A stretch of DNA of 64,000 nucleotides from Voacanga thouarsii (Eukaryota; Streptophyta; Magnoliopsida; Gentianales; Apocynaceae). The notes beneath the pieces were generated by a model, which worked only from the letters and a program-made list of their open reading frames with translations, ran no database searches and was not told the origin of the DNA. This document shows positions 37,901 to 48,858 of this stretch, one piece after another. The stretch lies in assembly GCA_026120185.1 (NCBI GenBank), contig JANUWF010002342.1, positions 4,712,501-4,776,500 on the forward strand, in the 5' to 3' direction. Positions within the stretch are counted from its first letter, which is position 1. Every line of letters starts with the position of its first letter. The translations under genes and the position numbers were made by a program.

Positions 37901-40348
37901 AGTAGCATATCAAAATGCTTGTTAGACTACTTCCTTGCGCACTTGAGATGAAGTAACCGAATGATGAAGGCAAGTTTAGAGAATTTCTTACAACTTGAAT
38001 ACAAATCTTGTTAAGTGTCATTAATCAGTTTGTAAAATTTTTCAGCATCTGCGGATGTCGAATTATTTTCTTCATCTACAAATCCACAAGGTGGGACCCC
38101 AAAAGCAACATGCAACATTGCTTCTATGTCATTAGGATGCTACAGTATTTGAAATAGGCTCTGAGTGTGATGTACTTAAATTAGGCGTAAAGAGTTCTCC
38201 ATGTGCTATCCAATTTGTATATCCCTTAATAAACCCCATAACAATCAAATGCTCTGATGCGTAAATTTTGGATATATAAAATCATCCATTTTAAATCCAT
38301 CCCTTAATTAAATTTTAATTAAAACATTAATCCTAAAATGCACATGTGAGCAAGTATACTCATTGCAAGTATAGTACAGGGAATTAACGAGTATCGATCC
38401 TCAAATGAACAAATACACACTAATCACTTTTCTTTCATTGTTTAACCTATCAACTAAATTAATAAAGAAATCAAAATAAAAATAAAAACAAAATATATAT
38501 TCATATATAACTCATGGAAAGAAAAATATGTAATTAAATAATTATTCTCAAAAGTATGTCATGAATTATTTAACACTTATTATAACCAGTTATTTTATTG
38601 GCATCATGAAGGAATATAAAGTAAAATTCAATTATTTTCCAAGTCATAAATCTACTTATATAAACTCCACTTCTTTCCCAATCCATAGAATTACTATATC
38701 TTAATTAAATTAGCAGATTTTCCAATCAAACCAACATAACCAAAAGATGCATTAAACACAATTCCTTATAGACATGAAATTAGCCAATAACCATATGCTC
38801 TAGGCAAAATTAACTAACCTTTGATTACCTAGGTTCTTTAATCGTAATTTCGTTTTCCAAGTCCATTAAGATCTAACAAATATGTAGCATTAATTAAATT
38901 AAACTCAACCTAACTTCATTTCCCAAATCCATTAGACATAAATCTAATCCCATCAACATATAAAATCAAGTAATCAAACACCAAAGAAAATAAGTAATTA
39001 ATCAAATAACTAAATTAACTCAAAATCATAAATCTAAGAATAATATCCAAATAAAATTAAAAAATTAAAATCATCATTGATCAAGAAAAAGAAAACAAAG
39101 GAAAGAGATAAATACTCATAGACAAGCCTTTCAATCTCCAATAAAAACTCCTCCAAGAATCAATCCTCCTTAAGTAATTTCTCTAGAGAAAATATTGGTG
39201 ATTCATTCTACAATAATATGTCTAAGCTCTACATTGTGCATCCCTGTTTTCTAAGGTAAATAGCCTTTATTTATAGGCTTACAAATTTCCTAAAAGAATT
39301 CTAAGTAAAGAAGGAGTAATGTCCTAAAAAATCCAAAACCAAAAAGGAATAGTAATTGTCCAAATATAATCTAAATAAAAACAAAATAAAGGAAGAAGTC
39401 CACCGCCTTAATGAAATTGAGAATTGAATTGGAAATCAATTGGACTTGATTTTGTTTTTGAAATTCCTTCTTGTCATTTTGTACTGAAGACATTCTTTTT
39501 TGTTGAATTGCAATTGTGGAATTTGGCTTCCAATTGAGCCATTCCTCTTTAATTGAGCCGTGTAGAATTGATTTGCTGTCGAGCCATGAAATTGCTAATC
39601 TCCCTTTTGTCGAGCCACCTTCTCCTTCTCTAGCCGAAATCTTCCTCGTTTCTTTGTCGACTCAATTGAGTTGTTTTATCCAAAATCCAATTTCTTCCTT
39701 TTGTCATTTTTCTTTCTGTTTTTGTTGACTTTGTCTTCACCTTGACCCACCGAATTTGTTTCTTTTCTTGTTCTTGCTTTTCCTTTTCTTTGGCCCACCG
39801 AATGTATTTCTTTTTCCTTAAGTTGAGCCACGAGCCATTTAAGCCAACAAAGCTTTCTTTTGAGCCAATGTTTCCTTTTTCTTTCCAATTTCCAATTACA
39901 ATTGCTCTATCCCATTTTATTCTTTTTCCTCTACAATCCTCTGTTCTCCCAGTTTTGGACTGGTGCCAAGTACATCTTTTTGGCCTGGTGCTAGGTCTTT
40001 ACTGGAAAATACACAATTAGATTCAAATTTCACCTATTTTTGTATAAAATTATAGAAAAGTATTTTTATAAGGAAAATATCAAATAGGAAGGAATATGAC
40101 TAGTTATTGTACTAAAAGTATCTCAAATTAACCTCAAATAACTAGGAAAATAATAATGATTTTAACCCCTATCATGCTCCCTGGCCTCAATTTTTGTTCT
40201 AATTACTCCATTTCCACATTTCAAACAATTAAAGACATAATATCATTCCATTTAAACTTGCATTGTTCATTGCAAAGTTTAAAAACCTTTCAATTCCATT
40301 TTCATATTCAATGCAATTCCTTGGAAGTTTCATCCAACCCTTATCCAT
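34976..40348 (-). pseudogene. CACTA TNP2 transposase, broken
   Basis: The start ATG (40346-40348) reads MDKGWMKLPRNCIEYENGIE, then a one-base slip, then NCLKCGNGVIRTKIEAREHL of the transposase-associated N-terminal domain. A solo LTR (38255-40174) is inserted here, after which the frame resumes IVMGFIKGYTNWIAHGELF. The tnp2 domain continues through DLYSSCKKFSKLAFIIRLLH and, past a TAG replacing Trp at about 37930, an open 474-codon stretch (36484-37908) with LGLAFDGFNPFKN, LPHWMCMKQPYFILSLLILG and NLSGWSTKGQLAYPICHKET. Next is a DUF4218-like part (35960-36290: MYPIER, a 110-bp intron, YLSTLKSYVHNRSRLEGSIA, EGYLDEECLTFC), then the DUF4216 domain (34976-35533: LARGPNQIG, TQNSGVFVNA). In an intact element the enzyme cuts at the CACTA ends. 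Insertion, slip and stops make this copy dead. Confidence 0.88.
38255..40174 (-). repeat. Family-B solo LTR, 1920 bp, perfect target duplication
   Basis: On the minus strand it starts TGATAGGGGTTAAAATCATT (40174) and ends TTACGCATCA (38255). The flanks are TGCTC (38250-38254) and TGCTC (40175-40179). It interrupts the first coding exon of the TNP2 transposase between REH and LIVMGF. Related partial copies lie at 10220-11531, 18348-18955 and 18956-23915, all in the opposite orientation. The LTR has no coding content. Open frames inside (39516-40020 and their antisense) come from repeated GGCTC/GAGCC-type sequence. Confidence 0.92.
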
Positions 40349-42509
40349 ACTTTTGAAACTAATTATCCAACTCAAATGGCAACAGCAAATGGAATATAAT
40401 TTACCTATGTTAGCATCATGTTAGAATACAAGTGGAGAAATCCCTAAAAAAAAATAGATTGCAATACATTTTACAATATATAGGGAGAAAAATCTAATAT
40501 ACTAAGTGGTGTGTGAACTTTCTAATTTGAAACAGGTAGAGACTCTACTTGAAGAGAAGTGGATCTAAATGTATTGGAACAAAAGCGAATCTGATTATTG
40601 CTGCTGCTGCAGGTGGCACAGTCATAGTGACCCATGTAAGTTCATTATGGTTGCTTCTTCTGCATGTTATTACTATTGGCAAAAATTGAGACATTTGGAA
40701 GTAGCAGTTTTCTACTTGTGTTCATGTGTTTTGCTATGATGGCATAGTCTTTTAGGGGTTATGTTTCACTAAAATTGTAGTGTCTAGAATGCTTTCGTAC
40801 AGATTATTTTGGAGACTAAAGCTAAATTTGTAAAGGTGTCATTTGATCTCTGATTTTCTTTATTGGTGGTGGTAGATATATAGTTTAGAGTTCATACTCG
40901 ATTGCGTTGGTTAAAATCAATTCAGTTGGAGCAATATAAAATCAGATTATGGGAAAAGAAAACAACTTAGGAAGTGGAAGGACAGAAATCATAACTATGA
41001 AATCAAAGGTCTAGCTGTAATTTAAAAGTGTGAATATATATATACATATAGAGCCAGGCTTGCTACAGTACTATTTCAGGCAACAGTTCTTAAAACATCA
41101 TGGATATTCCCTAGCTAATCTGAATTGATTTTTCATCACAAAATATTGTAGCTAGCCACTAAGTTTAACAACTTGAAAACGAGCAAAAACTTTTATTTCA
41201 ATTTTGTAGGAAACAGAGAAGATGAATTCTAAAAAGTTAAGATATCTAACTAACAATAATCTACCTAGTGTTCATAAATAGTTAATATTTTCAGGCAACA
41301 GGAAACTTTCTTTAAAATTTAATCACCACACGGGTCTGCATCATCCGACCTCATGCTGTTTTACCCTATTGTTGTGTCTAAATTAAGATGAGCATCTTGT
41401 AAGTAAGAACATTTTTACAATATTAACACAAATATCAAACCGCCCAAATTAGAATACCCTACGATAGGTGCATTTCGATGCTTAGCTCTAATTGGGTCTT
41501 TAAAAGTGAATAGGCAGGTTATCCCCACTTGAAAGGCATATATATTCTTGGAAATGATCAACCTCAGTTCATAACATTCATTTAAAACTGAGCTTTTTAG
41601 AAAAGATGTTGTAGTAGAGCCACCCAGAACTTTTGGGCATGCAACAGAAATATTTTTACCTCTGTTCAAAAGACTAAGCAGCAAAATACAGAGAACGTAG
41701 TTAAGCAAAATGAACCCTCGCTTGAACGGAAGGAAAAGAATAATTCTTGCTAGAGAAATCCCTAAACAAACAAATGCCCAAAATATTAATTTTAGAGCTA
41801 ACTTAACTACAAGAACACTTCACTAAAGGCTATTCACCTAACCTAAATTCAAGCCTCTGAATTTCAGAGGAAAACTGACTCAACCGCAAAAAATTAAACT
41901 TGCATATGCACAGAAATGCAAATCAATATCTGAACACTTACCAATCTAAAGAGAGGCGTAAAGACCACAGCCAATGATGCCTGTCTACAATGCTGAACAG
42001 CCCTTCACACAGTAGTAGAATGAACGGTTGTGCAGAGACGAACAAAGAGATGGGCAAAAAAATGAGGGTTTTGCCCTCAAACGTAACCACGGCGAGGTGC
42101 AAAGGAATTTGAGCTGAAGAAGATGAAACTCGTGCTCCAGATCATCTGATTTTCGTCAGTGATTTGAAGCAAAAATCTTTCTGTTCGCCATTATCGTTGT
42201 TCGGCTGCTTTGAACAACTCCATTGAAAACACAGACAAGTCTCTTTTTTTTTTTTAATGACTTGCACAATTTTTCCTAGTAAAAGTGTCTATGCGCGCCT
42301 TTTCATTATTTACAGTCCCAAACTGTCAAGAAAACTTCAATATTTTTTCTTGACACAGAACTGTGTCATAACAATATATCACTTTAAATGAAACTAACAA
42401 AATTACATCGTATTGATTCTATATAATAACACTAAAAAATCTAGTGTCATTATAAGTATTATATTATTATGCTTTATAAAAAGTGTCATTAAAAATATGT
42501 CAGCAATGC
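40349..42509 (-). other. 5' non-coding region of the CACTA element
   Basis: Lies between the transposase start and the right terminus. I see no domain; 41415-41708 (97 codons, minus) is open but unrecognised. The 41940-42230 stretch is less AT-rich than its surroundings and could hold the element's leader and promoter on the minus strand. From 42360 there are subterminal GTGTCATT-type repeats in both orientations. Confidence 0.5.
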
Positions 42510-42510
42510 T

Positions 42511-42526
42511 CTTTTTTCTAGTAGTG
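42511..42526 (-). repeat. CACTA terminal inverted repeat (right end)
   Basis: On the minus strand CACTACTAGAAAAAAG begins at 42526. This is the characteristic CACTA terminus. The adjoining ATT (42527-42529) would be the 3-bp target duplication, but the partner end is not present. Confidence 0.85.
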
Positions 42527-42972
42527 ATTGGAGTAGGACAAAGAAGGCTGATTGAAAAAGTATTCCTAATATATTTAAAATTAAAAAGTTACTATTATCT
42601 TATGTATATTAGAATTAGGAAGTACTCTTACTACATCTTATATAGATTATGAGTCTTTTGACTTGGTATCTATATATAGATGGAGTCATAAGCTTTCTAG
42701 AGTGTCCTAGTTTGTTCTGGTATATCTAGTATTTTGGGACATATAGGTATACGTTAAGTGAGTGTATGAGTGATGCAAGATGGGATTTGAAAAAAATATT
42801 AAGAATACCCTATGTAAATGTCTTGTAGCTATTAGTAAAGTATTTCATGATCTTTGTCGTGGACGTAGGCTTAGTTAGATAAATCGAATCACTTAAATCT
42901 TTTGTTCTTTGTTTTATTCTCTATTTTTATTCATTTTTTCTATTCGTATTAACTATCTTAGTTTAGATTTCA
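42527..42972 (+). repeat. 5' LTR of the small copia-like element
   Basis: Aligns with 45565-46013 over nearly its whole length. The end is placed at TTTCA, a few bases before the primer site; the start is cut by the CACTA terminus at 42526. Confidence 0.65.
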
Positions 42973-42980
42973 CCAAAAAA

Positions 42981-42992
42981 TGGTATCAGAGT
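42981..42992 (+). other. Primer-binding site of the small copia-like element
   Basis: TGGTATCAGAGT, one base different from the usual initiator tRNA-Met site TGGTATCAGAGC, eight bases after the LTR end. Confidence 0.75.
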
Positions 42993-43410
42993 CTGGTTCT
43001 TAGGTTTTAGGGTTTGGGAATTCAAGATTTTGAGATGGATCAATGAGAAGAATAATTTAGGTGGTAGAAGATATAGAAACAACGAATCTTTCTTGGGAAC
43101 GACGAATTGGTTAATATGTATTTTATCGATGGGTTATGCCTAGGGAGAAGTTATTAGACCCAGTAAAATTACTCATGCAATTATACACCCTAGATGAACT
43201 GGATAGATTATGGACCAAAGGTATCTAATGGTAGATTTAAGGTAGATAGATCCAAATTACACAATAAAAAAAAGAACAAATGGTTACAGTTGTCATGAAT
43301 GGCTAAGTACTCATTGGAAAAGGAAAGATGAGGATTTACTATGGTGGTATAATGACATTGGCATATGCAAAGATATCCTCACACTCTTCAAGTATATGGA
43401 TACTTCTTCT

Positions 43411-44979
43411 TATTAGGGATATGCCCTAGAGTCAATTTGTATTTATACTATTGTCGTTGTGTTTTATATAATAATATGAGGTTTTTCTTTCCATGAATAG
43501 TGCATTTTGTTTTGTGGTCATCAAGTACGTGACTTAATAGTAAAACCCAACAATGAATACAATAACTATTCTAAAACTGTCCCTAATCGATTATTATTAT
43601 TGGAACAATAATAAATCAATATTAGTATGTTTGTGACTTGATGGCTATATTTTACTGGTCATGGATATTTGTGATATCGAGTCAAAATATAAATAAATGT
43701 TAGAGAATATTGTATTGGACATGACCCACTGTGAGAGTACTTCATGGAATATGTCATAAGTACTTTCTAGCCATAATAATATTAAAAATCATTTGACCTA
43801 AATTCATCATAGTTTCCTACTTGATAAATTCTATATTTTGACATTGTCTAAAGTTGTCTTTAATTAGATAATAAATTAGACTACTGTTGGATACAGAATA
43901 AACCAATGAGAGGAATATGATTGATAGTGAATGAATTTGTCCCTCCCAATTATGGGAGAGATATCCATTGGCCCCTTGATAAGTTAGACTGTTAGAATGC
44001 ATGGTCGTGCTCAAATATATCAATTTAAGATATTGATATCATTTGTTTGAACAGTCTACTATGAAATCAAGAAATAATTGATTAAGCTTAATAAGAATGA
44101 CATGCTTCGTGCCATATGCTTAATCTGGATATCGTGCGACAAAAGGACTAAATATAAAATTATGGTTTGGTTCAAAGAGATCACCGATCTTTATTTAACT
44201 TAGATAGTTATAATGTTTTGTTAGAAACCGCTTATAACTTGTATTCCATTTAAATATGATTTGGGTACACTGCCAGTGTTAAATGAACTTATAGGGTCAT
44301 ACAATAAGCAAACTTGTTAGGTTATTTTTCTGGTAACCAGATTCGATGAATTTGGAAATATGTTTAAGTTAATCAAACTTAGAAAATTTACCAGATACAA
44401 TGAATTTAGAAATATGTTCACATTCAATGTATCTGGATAATGTCCAGATTATAAGAATCTGACTCGGTAAATTAATTAGTTAAATTACTGAGATAATGGC
44501 AGAATCTTATCATATCAATTTTAATTTAATTTGAATTTAAATTAAAATACGATAAGATATTATCAGGGTTGGACTCTAAGAGGTTCGGAGGAGTTTTTAA
44601 GAAAACCCTAGCCGTCTTTTCTAGAGAGCTATTCTGTTAAGAATATTCGTGCCTTCATCTACCAGAAAAATAAGCCTCTCAAACCCTAGGCGCTAGCACT
44701 CCCCGGGTGACGAGTGAGTCGGTGTGTATCCGATAGAGGACGTTCGCACACTGCAGTGTTTGGTGATCATTCGGGTTGCACGTACAGCAGCACATCGAAC
44801 ACTGCAGCGTTTGGTGATCATTCGGGTTGCACGTACAACAGCACAATCGGAATCGAAGGATATCGATTACACCTAACAGAGGTAATTCTGCAAACCTACG
44901 ATCTTCTTAATCGTTTACTTGGGTCCTCGGAAAGGATTCATGGATGTTTTCCGCGTTTAGGAGTCCACGAATCCTAACA
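43411..44979 (+). repeat. Copia solo LTR, 1569 bp, perfect target duplication
   Basis: Starts TATTAGGGATATGCCCTAGA (first dinucleotide changed from TG to TA) and ends ATCCTAACA. The flanks are CTTCT (43406-43410) and CTTCT (44980-44984). Only one LTR is present. It lies inside the interior of the small copia-like element. It is related in its head to the LTRs at 31485-33238 and 15014-16617 (TATGCCC near the start). It carries a 51-bp tandem duplication near the 3' end. Confidence 0.9.
44745..44846 (+). repeat. 51-bp tandem duplication in solo LTR
   Basis: Two adjoining units share ACACTGCAG, TGGTGATCATTCGGGTTGCA and CGTACA, differing at a handful of bases. The units start at 44745 and 44796. 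Confidence 0.85.
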
Positions 44980-45564
44980 CTTCTTTGGTAGATTTTAGAG
45001 TTTGGATGTTGTCTCCAAAAGAATTACTGGAGTAGGACGCACTTTGAGTGGCATGGCAGATGTCTTAAAGTTGCGCGAAATCTAATTTTCTTGAACCAAG
45101 AGATTCCAATAGTTCTAATTTTTAACTGAGGTGGAGTTCCAAAATCATAAATGGCTAGAATATCACAGTGTAACGAGAGAAGTATAAGTAACAATATTTA
45201 TCTGCAAGTAAGGAAGTATCTCGATGACCTGGAAGAGGAAGTCAATAACTTTCAAGGGGTAGACGATAGTGTGAGAAGAAATCCTGTAAAAGCAAGAAAA
45301 GATTGAGGCTTTCTCGTACGAGTCAGTGGATCGTATTAGACTTAGGAATGGCTACATGTTCATTAACTAAGTCGAATAAGGAATAATTGGGATTACTGGG
45401 ATCACGTTGATTCAAGTATGCAGTTGGTCCCCAATGAAATTTTGATGATTGTGAATGTCAATAGAGTCAAGAAAATTGTGACTTTGATGTTGCCACATAT
45501 CTTGGAGGCTAGCAAAGATGAAATACAAGCCAAGGTGGAGATTATTAGTTTTTATCTTCCATTT

Positions 45565-46013
45565 CGAATCAGAATAAGACAAAGTAGATTGATTAAAAAG
45601 GTATTCTTAATGTATTTAGAATTAAGAAATTACAATTGTTTTATTTATATTAGAATTAGGAAGTACTCTTACTACATCCTATATTAATTAGGAGTTTTAT
45701 ATCTTGATACCTATATATTGGTAGAGTCATACGCTTTCTAAGATGTCCTAGTTTGTTCTGATATATTTAGTATTATGGGACGTATGAGTGTAGGTTAGGT
45801 AATTGTACGAGTGATGCAAAGACGAGATTTGGAAAAATACCAAGAATACCCTGTGTAAATCTTCTAGTAGCTATTAATAAAGTGTTTCATGATTTTTGTC
45901 ATAGACGTATGCTTAATTAGATAAGTCGAACCACATAAATCTTTTATGTCTTGTTTCATTCTTTATATTTATTCGTTTTTCTGTTCTAATTAACTATCTC
46001 GATTTAAATTTCA
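45565..46013 (+). repeat. 3' LTR of the small copia-like element
   Basis: Partner of the LTR at 42527-42972. It starts near GAATCAGAATAAGAC and ends TTTCA. The following bases (CCAAT) do not match anything to the left of the 5' LTR, as expected if that flank was replaced by the CACTA element. Confidence 0.65.
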
Positions 46014-46924
46014 CCAATAATATATGTTTTATTCATTTGACTTTCTCAATTTTACCACCTTAACCTTAATTAATTATTTGGAAAATATTTTCATTTTAAA
46101 TGAAATTAGTATGGTGGAAGTTTACTTTAAGAATATTTTTATTGTATGAAGTAAATGAACATTTATGTGAAATATAGCATCAAAGTCCAAATGTCAATAT
46201 TTAATTTAGATTGAAATGGAGTGTTTGTCTCTTTGAAATTTGTTTCTCCTGTGTTAGAGGTTCTTTCTCGTTTTGTAATTTCTATTTTAAAATTATTTAC
46301 AATAAAATTCAATAAATTTTAACATATGCAACTTGACAAAATTAAAAAGCCGAATTTTACATACTTCTAGACTCGGCTTCGATTTTTTAAGAGTTCTATT
46401 TATTTATTTTTATTGTGATCCTAAAAGTAGTTGAAATATAATAAAGAAAGTTCGTTTTGTTAAACTATTTCACATTTGTTAAGCTTGAAATTGTCTAAAA
46501 CTTATTCTTTCTAATTTATTAATTTTTTGGTTCATTTGTTTCTTAGGCATTAATAATCAAGTAAAATTTTGTTTTTTCATTACAAAGACGGCCTTTTGAC
46601 TGCATACAGAATCTGCATGGCAAAGTACATGACACATACAAAGACGCATTTATGTAAAGCGTCAAACAAAGACGTTTTACAATAATACGTTTTTAAATAA
46701 TTATGTTTCAAATTATTTATTTTATTTCTAATTTAGTTTTTATTTCAAATTATATGTTTCGTTTGAAAATCAAGATTTAATATTCTAAATTTACTCCTAT
46801 TTAATAATACCTTAATTCTCAAACATATTAAATAATTTATTTTCTAACAAGTTAATCCCATTTAAATAACATGAGAGATGAGTAATTTAGAGTACATCAA
46901 AGTTTGAAATTTGAATATTTCTTA

Positions 46925-47201
46925 CTCCCTCCATCCCATAATATAAGTCGTTAGAGATTACTTCTATTGTCCCAAATTATAAGTCATTGGGGGCTTTTCA
47001 GGAAGATTTTGAAATTATTTTTATATTTTTATCCTTATTTATTGTTCTTTTTCTCTCTTTTTCTCTCTCCTCTCTTCTCTTATTTTCAAGACATTTAAAT
47101 ATGGGTGTTTTAGGAAGAAAAAATATAAAGTTACCTTATTTTTAAGAATCTTAATATGTGTGAAATTAAATCTAACGACTTATATTAAGGGACGGAGTGA
47201 G
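46925..47201. mobile_element. Stowaway-type MITE 1, 277 bp
   Basis: The left end CTCCCTCCATCCCATAATAT and the right end (reverse complement) CTCACTCCGTCCCTTAATAT form a long terminal inverted repeat continuing AAGTCGTTAGA on both sides. It is flanked by TA on both sides (46923-46924 and 47202-47203). These are classic Stowaway (Tc1/mariner-type) features. It is non-coding. Confidence 0.92.
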
Positions 47202-47377
47202 TAATAAATAGAGAGAGAATAAATTAAATTTTAAAGATAAAAATAGAAGTAAATGTTTAATTAACTAAAAAAATTACTTATCTTAATACCCGCATAATCG
47301 ATTAAATGAGATAAAGTCAATATTTAAATGGGAAACTAGAATTGTTAATGTTTACCCCATAAACGCATCTTCAAATA

Positions 47378-47707
47378 CTTCTCCCGTTCCTTTTTATCTA
47401 TCTATTTTAATCGATTCACAAATTTTTTAAAAAAATAAGATTTTTCGATTAATTCATTAACATTTCTTATTTTACTCTCAAAGAATCTCTCTCTTTATTA
47501 AGGAGTAATTAAATTTTAAAATTTTATATATAGTAAGTATATTTAATTTACTTTTATTTCTCACTTTAAATACATAATATTTATTGTATTAAATGGGAAT
47601 ATTTGTAAAAAAAATAGCAATTAATATCGTATTGGTTTGTTAATGAAACAGATAAATTGAAATAAAAATCTTAATTAAAATAGACTGATAAAAAAGAACG
47701 AAAAGTG
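47378..47707. mobile_element. Stowaway-like MITE 2, 330 bp
   Basis: Left CTTCTCCCGTTCCTTTTTAT and right (reverse complement) CACTTTTCGTTCTTTTTTAT continue into TCTATTTTAA on both sides with a few differences. TA flanks both ends (47376-47377 and 47708-47709). The flanking sequences GAATTGTTAATGTTT and TAATTGTTAATGTTT are similar to each other on the two sides. It is non-coding and more decayed than MITE 1. Confidence 0.75.
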
Positions 47708-48858
47708 TAATTGTTAATGTTTTTTAGAAATGGTAAATATGATAATTTGAGAAAGAGAGAGTAAAAAAAAACTAGCAACGGTTAAAATTTATAACTATTT
47801 ACCTTACATATTATTTGAAGATGCGTTTAAGGACATCTCTCGATGGTTGGGCCGGATGATTTCTTTGAGTCTTAAATTGGGCATTCTTATGGAAAAGAAT
47901 TCAGAATTTTCCATCACCGAGAGTCATAATCGATGGATTTTGGCCAATCGGAAATGGTACCCAAGAAGCCAAGAAGCCCAACGAAGCAATACAAATAAAT
48001 AATGCAAAGCAACTGCCCGAGTCAACTAACATGCTGCATACCAATTTACGTCTTGCATCTGAGAAGAGGTTTGTAATTTAAGGAAGAAACTTCTGAGACT
48101 CTTTTGGTGATTTAGCCAGAAATGGGATTATTGTTTCCTAGAAATTGTTAATGTCGTGCTTCTTGTGTTAACCCGGAATGCCCTTTGGATAATGTAACTA
48201 GCTAGTTTTTGTCACAATAACAACAAAAATGGCTTTGACTTTTATCCCATATTCTTTCCTCCGTCTACACACCCCCTATTCCCCACTCCACCCCTCGCGC
48301 CCCCTTTCCTTTTTCTTTCTCCTTTTCAACTGAAAAAGAGCACGTTATTTGACCATAAAGACTTGTCACCTACCCCGACATTTTGAAGTACAAAAAGTCC
48401 ACCCCTCAATAACATTTTATTCAAATATAAACATACCAATAAACTCTCATTAAAAAATAATGTTGATTCCATCAAATTTTAAATATTTATATTTTTATTA
48501 TAAATTTCTATTTTTAAAGGAATATAAAATTATTTTTAAAAAACTTTTATAACTAGTCTCGTTTAATATAAATTTTATTAATTGAATAGTCTTATCACTA
48601 ATTTCTCTAATTAGTAAATATATATTATTTAATCAAATATTAGAAATTTTTTAAATAAATTAATTACTATGCGAATATAACAGTTACTTGCAACCACCAA
48701 TAAATTTTTTTTATTTTTGTCATTGGAACTTTCTAAAAATAAGTGTCAAGGATTATGTGGAAACATTGCATGGCAAAGAGCCTCTCCACGTACACGAAAC
48801 ATTAACAATTTCTAGGGAACTAGAATCCCCTTCGCCATTTCTATTTTAAAATTATTTG

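Larger units (their letters stand above)
27696..42526 (-). mobile_element. CACTA (En/Spm) DNA transposon, left end lost
   Basis: The right end (the 5' end in the element's orientation) is CACTACTAGAAAAAAG on the minus strand, ending at 42526. The subterminal 42370-42500 has several copies of GTGTCATT/AATGACAC, as CACTA elements do. Inside are the two usual genes on the minus strand: TNP2 transposase (34976-40348) and a Transposase_24-type protein (28110-34636). Two solo LTRs (31485-33238 and 38255-40174) were inserted later. No CACTA terminus is visible at the left, where the element abuts a copia LTR end at 27695. About 11 kb belongs to the element after subtracting the solo LTRs. Confidence 0.8.
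42527..46013 (+). mobile_element. Small non-autonomous copia-like element
   Basis: Two similar LTRs of about 450 bp (42527-42972 and about 45565-46013) share AGGAAGTACTCTTACTACAT, GTCCTAGTTTGTTCTG and AAATCTTTT-type segments. A primer site follows the first (42981-42992). The interior is only about 1.0 kb once the solo LTR at 43411-44979 is removed. It shows no recognisable gag or pol; 45418-45687 is open but unmatched and runs into the 3' LTR. The left LTR begins directly at the CACTA terminus and lacks a few head bases. Confidence 0.65.
46278..48836 (+). repeat. Left copy of a tandem duplication of the ankyrin gene's upstream region
   Basis: The sequence matches 48837-48858 plus 59190-61054 in the same order. 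Examples are ATTTTACATACTTCTAGACT, GTTGTTTCTTAG-type and CAGAATCTGCA segments, GAGAAGAGRTTTGTAATT, GAAATTGTTAATGTCGTGCT, TTTTCAACTGAAAAAGAGCA and GATTATGTGGAAACATTGCA. The unit limits share ATTTCT (46278-46283, 48837-48842, 61055-61060). It contains two MITEs and about 1 kb that the right copy lacks. No gene follows it before the Ty3 element, and it holds no coding exon. Confidence 0.8.

Noticed and set aside
39516..40020. Overlapping open frames on both strands
   Set aside because: They lie wholly inside a solo LTR and reflect its repeated GAGCC/GGCTC words.
41415..41708. Minus open frame of 97 codons in the CACTA 5' region
   Set aside because: Open, but no similarity to transposase parts, and it lies upstream of the transposase start. 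Not enough to call a gene.
44714..44977. Open frame of 87 codons with an internal repeat
   Set aside because: It lies inside a solo LTR; the peptide repeat is only the 51-bp DNA duplication.
46278..48836. A second ankyrin-type gene in the left duplication copy
   Set aside because: The copy ends at 48836, before any sequence matching the first coding exon, so it holds only upstream DNA.
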